NCBI GenBank assembly: GCA_020636105.1
Contig: JACJYL010000002.1
Coordinates: 1,702,001-1,766,000 of the forward strand
Length of the DNA stretch: 64,000 bases
Direction: 5' to 3'
Source: Lewinellaceae bacterium
Lineage (GTDB): Bacteria; Bacteroidota; Bacteroidia; Chitinophagales; Saprospiraceae
Below, one piece after another: positions 1-6,628 of the stretch; within the stretch, counting starts at the first letter, position 1, and each line of letters begins with the position of its first letter. A model generated the notes under the pieces. It made no database searches and was not told the origin of the DNA. It saw only the letters and a list, made by a program, of their open reading frames with translations. The translations under genes and the position numbers were made by a program.

Positions 1-72
1 GGCCTGTTTAACCTCGATACCCAAAAAGGAAGAGGGGTGCTGGCCACCCTGGAAATTCCGTTAAAAAACTAA
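1..72 (+). CDS. sensor histidine kinase, C-terminal end (partial)
   Basis: The window opens inside a reading frame that stops at 70-72. The last 23 residues contain GRGVLATLEIPLKN, which resembles the end of the HATPase_c domain of NarX/LiaS-type kinases, where a glycine-containing turn leads into a final beta strand ending in a pattern like IPL. The LuxR-type response regulator starts only 4 bases after the stop, so the two are very likely a co-transcribed two-component pair. Only the tail is visible, so sensor domain and signal are unknown. The identification rests mainly on position. Confidence 0.6.
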   Translation, partial: GLFNLDTQKGRGVLATLEIPLKN

Positions 73-76
73 AATC

Positions 77-718
77 ATGATTACCATTCTCATCGCCGAT
101 GACCACAAAGTATTCAGAGAAGGCATCATCTCCATTCTCAATGAAGTGGAAGATATTACGATCATCGCGGAAGCAGGCGACGGCAGAGAGGTCATGGAGC
201 GCCTGAAAGAAGTCCGGCCACAGATTATCCTTATGGACATTTCCATGGGCGATACCAGTGGCATCGAAACTACCCGACAGGTCAGGGAAGCTTATCCCGA
301 AATTAAAGTACTGGTGCTTTCCATGCACTCAGAGAGTGCTTACATCGTCAAAATGCTGCAGATTGGCGCCTCCGGGTACCTGCTCAAAGATACAGGAAAA
401 GAAGAAATGATCCGCGCCATACGCACCGTGGCCGAAGGGGACACCTATTACAGTCAAAAAGTATCCTCCGCCATTGTGGAACATCTCTCTGCTCCGGGCA
501 AAGCCAAAAAAGAAAAAGGCGGCATCCCGCTGACCAAAAGGGAGGTGGAAATCCTTCGACTGATCGCCGAAGAATACTCCAATCCTGAGATTGCCGAAAA
601 ACTTTTCATCAGCATCCGTACCGTGGATACACACCGCAGGAATTTGCTGGAAAAACTGGGCATTAAAAACACGGCAGGATTGGTAAAATACGCCATAAAA
701 CACGGCATTGCGGAATGA
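77..718 (+). CDS. LuxR/NarL-family response regulator
   Basis: A 213-residue DNA-binding response regulator. Residues 1-125 form a receiver domain with the acidic pair D8-D9, phosphoacceptor D54 (LMDISMGD), switch residue S82 and conserved K104 (YLLKDTG). Residues 151-210 form a LuxR-type helix-turn-helix (LTKREVEILRLIAEEYSN followed by SIRTVDTHR). Length and domain order are standard for the family. The gene follows the kinase end by 4 bases, so phosphotransfer from that kinase is expected. Target genes cannot be read from the sequence. The unlinked ECF sigma gene downstream has its own promoter-like box. Confidence 0.95.
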   Translation: MITILIADDHKVFREGIISILNEVEDITIIAEAGDGREVMERLKEVRPQIILMDISMGDTSGIETTRQVREAYPEIKVLVLSMHSESAYIVKMLQIGASGYLLKDTGKEEMIRAIRTVAEGDTYYSQKVSSAIVEHLSAPGKAKKEKGGIPLTKREVEILRLIAEEYSNPEIAEKLFISIRTVDTHRRNLLEKLGIKNTAGLVKYAIKHGIAE

Positions 719-807
719 CCCCACTAAGAGAATTACCTATAAATACGAGAAATACCGCTTTTGAAAAAATACGCTTTTTAACGCTAACACTGTTCAATAT
801 TCCCTAC

Positions 808-815
808 TACATTTG
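808..815 (+). promoter_or_regulatory. candidate Bacteroidota -7 box for the ECF sigma gene
   Basis: TACATTTG matches the Bacteroidota -7 consensus TAnnTTTG exactly and lies about 24 bases upstream of the sigma-factor start. I do not see a convincing TTTG -33 box at the usual 19-20 base spacing, so this is a weak call. Confidence 0.35.
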
Positions 816-838
816 TATCAGCTAATCATTAAAATGCA

Positions 839-1435
839 GTGAATATGTCGGGTTTTGAAATTCATGACCTTTCCGATGAACAATTGGTGCTTCAATACCG
901 GGAGACCCAAAACAATGAGTACTTCGCTGAAATTTATAACCGCTACTATAAGAAAGCTTATCATACATGCCTCGACATCGTGAAAGACCGCGATACTGCA
1001 TACGATCTCGTTCAGGATGTAATGATCAAAGTGATGCACAAACTGCCCACCTTAAAAAACGGTTTCCTGCTGGGCTTTTGGATTTATCGTATTGCTCAAA
1101 ATTACAGCATCGATTATTGCAAGGACAGGAATCATTTTGCAAGTATGGTTTCCGAGGACTGGCTTGAAGGGGCAGATGAGGGGGCGGACAAAGAAGCTCT
1201 TGAAGCCCGCGAACATCTTTTAGACAGCCTTGAACCTGCCCTTCAGCGATTGAAAGAGGCCGACCGGCAACTGCTCATCCGAAAATACCTTGACAATCAT
1301 TCAGTAGAAGAGCTCGAAAACGAATACCAGCTTACCGGCAGTGCCGTCAAAATGCGTTTGTCCAGGGCCAGGAACCGCATGGCTGCCCTCTACCAAAAAG
1401 AAAAAAAATTTCGCGAACTCCGACCTGCCATGTGA
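839..1435 (+). CDS. RNA polymerase sigma-70 factor, ECF subfamily
   Basis: A 196-198-residue ECF-type sigma factor that would redirect RNA polymerase to a special promoter set. Region 2 (about residues 20-105) includes AYDLVQDVMIKVMHKL and FWIYRIAQNYSIDYCKD. Region 4 (about 135-195) includes LKEADRQLLIRKYL and TGSAVKMRLSRARNRM, the helix-turn-helix that reads the -35 element. Two starts are possible: GTG at 839 or ATG at 845. The ATG is more conventional and removes only two residues. No anti-sigma (FecR-like or zinc-binding) gene follows. The next element downstream is a repeat, so the control partner is not visible here. Confidence 0.9.
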   Translation: MNMSGFEIHDLSDEQLVLQYRETQNNEYFAEIYNRYYKKAYHTCLDIVKDRDTAYDLVQDVMIKVMHKLPTLKNGFLLGFWIYRIAQNYSIDYCKDRNHFASMVSEDWLEGADEGADKEALEAREHLLDSLEPALQRLKEADRQLLIRKYLDNHSVEELENEYQLTGSAVKMRLSRARNRMAALYQKEKKFRELRPAM

Positions 1436-1508
1436 CCCAGATAAAAACCAGGGTCTTTCTTGCATAAAAAAATTTTCATGATGAGGAAAGCGGTTTTATT
1501 TCCTTTTA

Positions 1509-1670
1509 AGAGCTTGTCTAAATTTCCATGATTGAGCGAAAGTGAGCAAATTTTATTCTGATCAAGGCAAAAAACGCAGGCATACCTGGAAGGTAAGGCG
1601 AGGCTTTTTAACGCAGAGCAGGATGAAATTTGCCGCTTGCAGCCAATTGATGGAATTTTAGACAAGCTCT
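1509..1670. mobile_element. MITE-like inverted-repeat element (about 162 bp)
   Basis: The 21-base ends (1509-1529 and 1650-1670) are inverted repeats with one mismatch, built on AGAGCTTGTCTAAA and its complement. A second inner pair, GCAAATTTTATTCTG and CAGGATGAAATTTGC, extends the symmetry. If the ends are taken as GAGCTTGTC/GACAAGCTC, the element is bordered on both sides by TAA (1507-1509, 1670-1672), a possible 3-base target duplication. No convincing coding frame is inside. It fills most of the 406-base gap after the sigma gene. Its ends do not match those of the IS5-type element at 29 kb, so the mobilising transposase is unknown. Confidence 0.65.
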
Positions 1671-1841
1671 AAATTTCACCAACACAATGCAATGGATTTT
1701 TTCTATTCCAGAAAAATCCGGCAAAAGCCTGATAATCTACCCTGAAAAATATTCCCCCCGGACCAAAATGAAAAAATAATACTTTAGGAATGTCGGCAAT
1801 CTGTTGGAATCTCCTTTGACAGGCGCCGGCCTCCTGAAGTT

Positions 1842-2168
1842 TTACTTGCGCATCTTTCGGTGAAAATAACCCTGTCTCATCCTGAAAGCCAGCCGCCCGT
1901 CCTCTCGTTTCATCGGAACGCCCAGCACTTCTTCACACGCAGGACATTGCAGGTTCTGCAGATCGGTTGCGTTTTTGACCGACTCGTCGTATTGAAGTTT
2001 TTCCAGCTTCGGCGGCTCAAGTATCCGGCTGAGGTAACAGCGAAGGATGCCTCCTTTGCCCAATTTAAGGTAAGTAAATACATAGTGCCCGCACTTGCCG
2101 CAGTTTATATCAAAGACTTTATCGTTACCGCTAAACCCTTTCTGTTTTTTTATCTTTGATTTTGACAT
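1842..2168 (-). CDS. small zinc-ribbon-like protein of unknown function
   Basis: A 108-residue basic protein. It has two CxxC pairs, CGKCGH near residue 17 and CPACEE near residue 76, with one more cysteine (LRCYL) between, a layout suggesting one bound zinc. Start: the MSKSKIKKQK start at 2168 is chosen because the frame upstream reads through repeat sequence with unlikely composition. I do not recognise the family. The rest is lysine/arginine-rich and could bind nucleic acid. A dispersed repeat lies 27-79 bases upstream of the start, and the WG-repeat gene ends about 90 bases upstream in the same direction. Confidence 0.6.
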   Translation of the reverse strand: MSKSKIKKQKGFSGNDKVFDINCGKCGHYVFTYLKLGKGGILRCYLSRILEPPKLEKLQYDESVKNATDLQNLQCPACEEVLGVPMKREDGRLAFRMRQGYFHRKMRK

Positions 2169-2194
2169 GTCATGATTATTCTTCTTTTTATTCT

Positions 2195-2247
2195 CGAGAT
2201 GACACCTTTTACAGGCCCGATAGCCATCGCACGAAGATGTCACCTCG
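2195..2247 (+). repeat. dispersed paired-arm repeat, copy A
   Basis: Left arm CGAGATGACACCTTTT (2195-2210) and right arm CGAAGATGTCACCTCG (2232-2247) flank a 21-base variable centre. Both 16-base arms recur exactly, in reverse orientation, at 58028-58082 around a different 23-base centre. The arms themselves are imperfectly inverted (TGTCAyCTCG). Another partial arm, AGAGGTGTCAC, follows at 2252-2262 and overlaps the stop codon of the WG-repeat gene. Conserved arms with a diverged centre suggest a REP-like structured repeat. Confidence 0.7.
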
Positions 2248-2259
2248 TACCTAGAGGTG

Positions 2260-3417
2260 TCACTCCCCGGGGAGGTAAATATGTCCTGTGCGGTCGGCAT
2301 ATCCCTCGAACGGGCCGGTCTGAACCAAAAAGACGCCGTTGAAATTAAGGAACTTAACCCTGGAAAAGGTCGCATCAAACAGCCTTTTTCCGCTCCTGGC
2401 AGCTACGCCGAAAAGGTCTCCTTTTTGAAGTTCGAAGTAACTCCTGCCTCCTTTTTCGCGGATGACATCATATTCAAAAGGGGTGAGCACCTCCCCTGAA
2501 TGGTGCACGATACCGAATTTTCCGTCCTTTTTGCCCATAACGATATCCACGCCATACCCTCTGGCGGAAGTGTAATTTCTATAGACTTCCACCACTTCAT
2601 CAAACCCGGAAATGGTATCCAATACTGTTTTATTGGGTCGTCCTGCATAGGTGGTCATAAATTCAAAAGCTTCTTTATCCCCGACTTTTATTTTTTTGAA
2701 AGTCGTCTGCGGAGGGTTGGCCTCGGCAGGAGATTCCTCCACCATCAGATCATCGAATATCAAATCGTCATCGTCATAAGCATGCCCCGGAGCTCCTTTT
2801 TTGACCGGTTCGCCAAAGCAATCTATCGCAATGGCGGAACCATCCTCTCTGGTTAATCTGAGATTCGGAAATTCACCATAGGCATCCCGAACTTTTATGG
2901 ATTGGTAAACGGGTTCCGCGATCAATTTCCCGGCTTCATTGATGGCACCATACCATTCCCCTTTTCGAATGACTGACACGCCCATTTTTTCTCCCTGGAA
3001 ACGGCCGATGGATTTGTATTCCGTTTTGAGGATCTCCTTTTTATTTTTGGTTTTCACCAGTCCGTACAACCCTTCGGGGTTTCTAACGATAAGAAAATCA
3101 CCCTTACCGTCGAGGTCAACGAATTGATATTTGATTTTGGCCACCAGTTTACCCTTTCTGTTGATGGCTCCCTGCAATCCCTGGTCATTGGTCACCGAAG
3201 CTATCGCGTTGGCCTGATCCTCACGAGTATACAATGAAATTTTTTGGTATTTGGGTTTGACCAGAATCTTGCCTTCCTTGTCGATCACGCCCCATTTTCC
3301 GTTTTCAGCATAAGGATAAACAGGCGGTAATTCAGCCTGGGCAAATAACCCAACCACTCCACTGAGCAGGAGCAATGATAAAATGTACTTTTGCATTTGT
3401 TTAAGTTTTTTAAACAT
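2260..3417 (-). CDS. secreted WG-repeat protein
   Basis: A secreted protein of about 385 residues. An N-terminal signal peptide (KKLKQMQKYILSLLLLSG, ending near LFAQA) is followed by about seven WG/YG-type beta repeats, each with the pattern G-x-W/Y/F-G-x-x-x-x-x-G-x-x-x-x-x-x-x-Y. Examples are KWGVIDKEGKIL, WYGAINEAGKLI and KFGIVHHSGEVL. An acidic stretch (YDDDDLIFDD) interrupts the array. WG repeats are widespread in Bacteroidota envelope proteins and their molecular role is mostly unknown. Start choice is between 3417 (MFKKLKQ) and 3396 (MQKYIL); both give a usable signal peptide. Divergent from kptA. Confidence 0.85.
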   Translation of the reverse strand: MFKKLKQMQKYILSLLLLSGVVGLFAQAELPPVYPYAENGKWGVIDKEGKILVKPKYQKISLYTREDQANAIASVTNDQGLQGAINRKGKLVAKIKYQFVDLDGKGDFLIVRNPEGLYGLVKTKNKKEILKTEYKSIGRFQGEKMGVSVIRKGEWYGAINEAGKLIAEPVYQSIKVRDAYGEFPNLRLTREDGSAIAIDCFGEPVKKGAPGHAYDDDDLIFDDLMVEESPAEANPPQTTFKKIKVGDKEAFEFMTTYAGRPNKTVLDTISGFDEVVEVYRNYTSARGYGVDIVMGKKDGKFGIVHHSGEVLTPFEYDVIREKGGRSYFELQKGDLFGVAARSGKRLFDATFSRVKFLNFNGVFLVQTGPFEGYADRTGHIYLPGE

Positions 3418-3434
3418 CTGGAACTTTCTTTTCG

Positions 3435-3467
3435 CAAAGATGGTTTTTTTTTCAAAATAAAAACAAA
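3435..3467 (-). promoter_or_regulatory. candidate promoter of the WG-repeat gene
   Basis: On the minus strand TTTG (3464-3467) is followed after 21 bases by CATCTTTG (3435-3442), seven of eight matches to TAnnTTTG. It lies 18 bases before the upstream start codon. Spacing is slightly longer than the usual 19-20. Confidence 0.4.
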
Positions 3468-3486
3468 TTGAAAATAGATACAAGAC

Positions 3487-4026
3487 ATGAATAATGACCT
3501 GAAAAAAATAAGCAAAAAAATGTCTTACGCATTGAGGCATGCGCCGGAAAAATTCGGACTGCAACTGGATGCCCAGGGATGGTGCCAGGTACAGGACCTT
3601 TTGAGCGCTTTTCGGAAAAAGGGCATCGAAATGACGCAGGAACTCCTTGATGAAGTAGTGGAAAAAAATGATAAAAAACGATTTGCTTTTGACGATAGCC
3701 GATCCAAAATCCGGGCCAGCCAGGGCCACTCCATTCCGATAGACCTGGGCTATGAGCCTGTGAAACCTCCCGATGTGCTTTTCCACGGTACCGCCCGTCA
3801 ACATTTGGATTCCATCCTAAGGGAAGGCCTTCAAAAAAGAAACCGACACCACGTACACCTTTCTCCAGACCGGGAAACGGCCACCCGTGTGGGCGGAAGG
3901 CACGGCAAGGCAGTGGTGCTTTTGGTCAATGCTAAAGTCATGCATGAACAGGGAATTCCTTTTTACCGCTCCTCGAACGGCGTTTGGCTGACGGAATCCG
4001 TAGCGCCTGAATTTTTATCCTTTTAA
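3487..4026 (+). CDS. kptA: RNA 2'-phosphotransferase, Tpt1/KptA family
   Basis: A 179-residue enzyme that transfers an internal RNA 2'-phosphate to NAD+, releasing nicotinamide and ADP-ribose 1'',2''-cyclic phosphate. Characteristic blocks are SYALRHAPEKFGL (residues 13-25), the winged-helix-like N-domain ending in DDSRSKIRASQGHS, then HGTARQHLDSILREGL and HVHLSPDRETATRVGGRHG in the NAD-binding domain. The expected arginines and histidines of the active site (LRH, RASQGHS, HGT) are present. In eukaryotes the family finishes tRNA splicing; its bacterial substrate is unclear. The gene stands alone, transcribed away from the WG-repeat gene. Confidence 0.95.
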   Translation: MNNDLKKISKKMSYALRHAPEKFGLQLDAQGWCQVQDLLSAFRKKGIEMTQELLDEVVEKNDKKRFAFDDSRSKIRASQGHSIPIDLGYEPVKPPDVLFHGTARQHLDSILREGLQKRNRHHVHLSPDRETATRVGGRHGKAVVLLVNAKVMHEQGIPFYRSSNGVWLTESVAPEFLSF

Positions 4027-4201
4027 TGTGATTAATTTTAAACACAAAAAATCATTTGTTTGCACCGGCTACAGATGGTCTCTATCTGATCATCGAACTT
4101 GTCCGATGGCCAAACAGACCCAAAGGGATCGGTGAGGATACCAGGCCATTTTAACTGATTTATTTAAGAAGGTACGCATCAGGTAAATTTAATATTCTTC
4201 T

Positions 4202-4209
4202 TAGCTTTG
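4202..4209 (+). promoter_or_regulatory. candidate -7 box for the acyltransferase gene
   Basis: TAGCTTTG fits TAnnTTTG exactly, about 39 bases before the start codon at 4248. No clear -33 partner is seen. The 221 bases between kptA and this gene contain no gene I can support. Confidence 0.35.
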
Positions 4210-4247
4210 GGCGGGATTGAATTTTACTAAAGCAAATAGCACACCTT

Positions 4248-5114
4248 ATGGAATCTTTTTTCAAGATGGTAACATGGCTTTTCAGGTATATCCCGTTTAA
4301 AGGACTGTACATACTTTCTGATATGCTCTACACCATATTATGTAGAGTCACAAAATATCGCTACCAGGTGATCTATGAAAACATCAAAGGATCCTTTCCT
4401 GAAAAATCGCCGGAAGAAATTGCAGCGCTTACTAAAAGGTTTTATAAAAACTTTACAGACATCCTCCTGGAAACGCTTAAAGGCCTTGCCATTTCCAAAA
4501 AAGATATCCTGGAACGATACCAATTCATCAATGGTGAACTGCTCGACAAAGACTTTGAAGCCAATCAAAATATAATTATCCTGGCCTGCCACCACACCAA
4601 TTGGGAGTGGGCAGTCCTTTCCGTTAACCTTTGGCTCAGGCACCAGGTCGTGGGGGTTTATAAACCGCTAAAAAATAAAAAAATCAATGCATTTTTTAAT
4701 GAACAAAGAAAAAAGTGGGGACTTGAACTGGTAAGCATGTCAAAAACGGCGCGGGCCCTCGCCCAAAAGAGAACCGTTCCCGCCGCTTTTGTATTCATCG
4801 CCGACCAAACGCCTTCCGATGTAAAAAATGCCCATTGGGTAGATTTTCTAAACAGACCAACCGCTTTTCATCACGGCATGGACAAAATTGCCCGCCGAAC
4901 CAATTACCCGGTTTACCAGGCCGAAATCAAAAGAGTAAAACGAGGCTTCTACGAAGTGGAGTTTTCCCTATTATGCCTTCATCCGGGGGAACAAAAAGAA
5001 GGAGACATCACCACCCTCTACGCCAACGGCCTCGAAAAAACCATCCAAAAAGATCCCGCCAACTGGCTTTGGTCGCACCGGCGCTGGAAACGCAAACGAG
5101 AAGATTGGGGATAA
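4248..5114 (+). CDS. LpxL/HtrB-type lipid A acyltransferase
   Basis: A 288-residue inner-membrane acyltransferase of the lysophospholipid acyltransferase family. It would add a secondary acyl chain to lipid A or a related lipid. A hydrophobic N-terminal anchor (about residues 5-30) precedes the catalytic HX4E motif, read as HHTNWE near residue 113. Next come KPLKNKKINAFFNEQR and the block FIADQTPSD and AFHHGMDKIARRT typical of bacterial LpxL homologues. The length is close to the usual 290-310. It stands alone; downstream lies the cassette-like island. Acyl donor and exact lipid substrate are not deducible. Confidence 0.88.
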   Translation: MESFFKMVTWLFRYIPFKGLYILSDMLYTILCRVTKYRYQVIYENIKGSFPEKSPEEIAALTKRFYKNFTDILLETLKGLAISKKDILERYQFINGELLDKDFEANQNIIILACHHTNWEWAVLSVNLWLRHQVVGVYKPLKNKKINAFFNEQRKKWGLELVSMSKTARALAQKRTVPAAFVFIADQTPSDVKNAHWVDFLNRPTAFHHGMDKIARRTNYPVYQAEIKRVKRGFYEVEFSLLCLHPGEQKEGDITTLYANGLEKTIQKDPANWLWSHRRWKRKREDWG

Positions 5115-5148
5115 AAAAGTGGTTCGTTACGCCTGGGAGTGATAGGGA

Positions 5149-5186
5149 CTGTTCAACGTTCAACGTTCCATGTTCAAAGTTCAAAT
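5149..5186. repeat. GTTCAA short repeats
   Basis: Five imperfect GTTCAA units in about 38 bases (GTTCAACGTTCAACGTTCC, then two more). On the other strand they read TTGAAC, the same unit as the intergenic repeats at 52.1, 58.2 and 61.2 kb. They lie between the acyltransferase and the gene remnant. Confidence 0.55.
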
Positions 5187-5308
5187 GTTATTAATTATCG
5201 CGAATATTAATTTAACGATGTCTCTCGCAATCATTTCCCTTAGAATATGTTTTAAAAATTAATTCCGAATTCTTGAAAGAATGATATCGATAAATGTAAT
5301 TTGAACGA

Positions 5309-5461
5309 ATGCCGGGTGAAATTTTAAAAAATGCAGCAGGTATTAAAATTGATGAATTTTCCTCAAAGAATTTATTTGAGCCTTTGGGAGGTGGTGAATA
5401 CAATTCTGGGACAAACCAGTTTAACCTTTTTGAAGACTATATTTTGCCAGCAATGAAGTAA
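5309..5461 (+). pseudogene. remnant of a serine hydrolase (class C beta-lactamase fold)
   Basis: The frame encodes 50 residues that join two pieces of a class-C-beta-lactamase-like hydrolase. GEILKNAAGIKIDEFSSKN, followed by LFEPLG, is the mid-protein region where such enzymes read as phi-x-x-x-x-G-x-x-phi-x-x-phi-x-x-x-x-phi-F-x-P-L-G. NLFEDYILPAMK resembles the extreme C-terminus. The roughly 100 or more residues that should lie between, and the whole N-terminal half with the SxxK nucleophile, are missing. This indicates an internal deletion and a truncated 5' end. The stop is 8 bases before an attC-like site, so it looks like a decayed cassette gene. A full-length hydrolase of the same broad family sits at 6629-7777. 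Confidence 0.6.
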
Positions 5462-5468
5462 AAACGCA

Positions 5469-5582
5469 GTACAACATTTTGTATAAGAAATGGCAGGAGA
5501 TATGGTAGGTTTGTAGCGCTACGCTGTTTGAGCGGGGAACTACCACGCAATCTGCCGCTACTCATACAATTTAGCGTTATCT
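5469..5582 (+). repeat. attC-like recombination site 1
   Basis: The left end GTACAAC (5469-5475) and right end GTTATCT (5576-5582) have complementary AAC/GTT cores. Between them nested inverted segments pair in order: TTGTATAAG with CTCATACAA, GGCAG with CTGCC, GGTAG with CTACC, around a central GTAGCGCTAC. The right border CGTTATCTGCAAG is shared, with small changes, by sites 2 and 3. At 114 bases it is within the known range of integron attC sites. Confidence 0.6.
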
Positions 5583-5634
5583 GCAAGTAAAAAAGAAAAT
5601 CAGTATATATTTACTAAATAAAAGAAATAATGTA

Positions 5635-6528
5635 ATGAATTTACTTTCAATATTAAGCGATCCTAAAGCACTGTCTGCCATTGTTGCAACTTTAACTACT
5701 GTTTTAATTAATTTGATTTTCAAAGTTTCTCAAGAAAAGAAGATTCTAAAAAATAAACTTTTCATTGAACACCAAAATGAACAACAAAAGAAAATTAAAA
5801 ATGCGTTGTCTAAATACAAAGTTCAAATACTGGAAAGCAGTGAATTTTTAAACCACCGGTTGATAAATATTTCAAGAAATTATAAAACTACTAGCCACTA
5901 TGTTAATAAAAAATATCCTAGCATAGAAAACACTTTTTTCATCTCTAATATTTATAGAATATTACGTCTTTTATCAGGAATTAAATTATTAGAAAAGGAA
6001 TTAATTTTTCTTGATACCACAGTAGCAGATAAAGAAGATTTATATTTCATAAAATGGATAAAGGTGCTTCGACAAGCACTACAAGACAACGATTTATATA
6101 ATAATGTTAAAATTGATCCTAAATTAAAAGGGGAGAAAATAAATCGAGATGATTTAGAAGCAATGTCATTTGTGTTAATCAGGGATAATGACATTATTTC
6201 TTTTTTTGAATTTAAAAAGATAGCCCAGGAAACAATAGGTACTTATATTTCTATGTGTGAATTCTTTGATGGAATAAGCTTTGAAGAAAATAGATATAGG
6301 TGGGATAGATTAAAATGTTTCCATATATTATTGATTTCATTCCTTAATACATATGGCTATGATTTTCAAAAAGTAACTAAAAAGGAGATAGAGGATATAT
6401 CCTCAAATATAAATTCATTTGAGATTATTAAAAATTTAAACAAAATGGTCATTCCATATAAATTGCTTGAAAATTATGAGTACAAACAAGTATTTGAGAC
6501 AGTAAAAAGGAAATTCCTTAAAAAATAA
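5635..6528 (+). CDS. cassette-encoded protein of unknown function, membrane-anchored
   Basis: A 297-residue protein I do not recognise. Residues about 10-32 form one membrane segment (ALSAIVATLTTVLINLIF). A lysine/glutamine-rich, probably coiled-coil helix follows (HQNEQQKKIKNALSKYK), then a mainly helical soluble domain with no catalytic motif I can name. The gene is strikingly AT-rich compared with flanking genes, with many AAA, AAT and TTT codons, which suggests acquisition from elsewhere. It starts 53 bases after the core of attC-like site 1 and stops 7 bases before site 2, exactly the packing of an integron cassette. Defence or stress functions are common in such cassettes, but nothing here proves one. 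Confidence 0.75.
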   Translation: MNLLSILSDPKALSAIVATLTTVLINLIFKVSQEKKILKNKLFIEHQNEQQKKIKNALSKYKVQILESSEFLNHRLINISRNYKTTSHYVNKKYPSIENTFFISNIYRILRLLSGIKLLEKELIFLDTTVADKEDLYFIKWIKVLRQALQDNDLYNNVKIDPKLKGEKINRDDLEAMSFVLIRDNDIISFFEFKKIAQETIGTYISMCEFFDGISFEENRYRWDRLKCFHILLISFLNTYGYDFQKVTKKEIEDISSNINSFEIIKNLNKMVIPYKLLENYEYKQVFETVKRKFLKK

Positions 6529-6534
6529 GCAAGC

Positions 6535-6602
6535 AGGTAACGCCTTGGGGAACGACAAGCCTCCTAAACGTCGACGTGCGTCTCCATCCACGCACGTTAC
6601 CT
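6535..6602 (+). repeat. attC-like recombination site 2
   Basis: The ends are perfectly complementary over ten bases: GCAGGTAACG at 6533-6542 and CGTTACCTGC at 6595-6604. The core AGGTAAC/GTTACCT corresponds to the R''/R' boxes. The inner stem is imperfect (GCCTTGGGGAACGAC against GTCTCCATCCACGC), as expected for attC. The right border ACGTTACCTGCAAG resembles site 1. It begins 7 bases after the stop of the upstream gene. Confidence 0.6.
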
Positions 6603-6628
6603 GCAAGCAAAACAATAAAAACTCTGAA

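Noticed and set aside
1842..2378. Longer reading frame for the small zinc-ribbon-like protein
   Set aside because: The additional N-terminus is translated from the dispersed repeat and the end of the WG-repeat gene; a good start exists at 2168.
4027..4247. Minus-strand stretch with a CSRCKQ-containing 38-residue frame
   Set aside because: No start codon, an upstream stop and no recognisable family; it may be chance.
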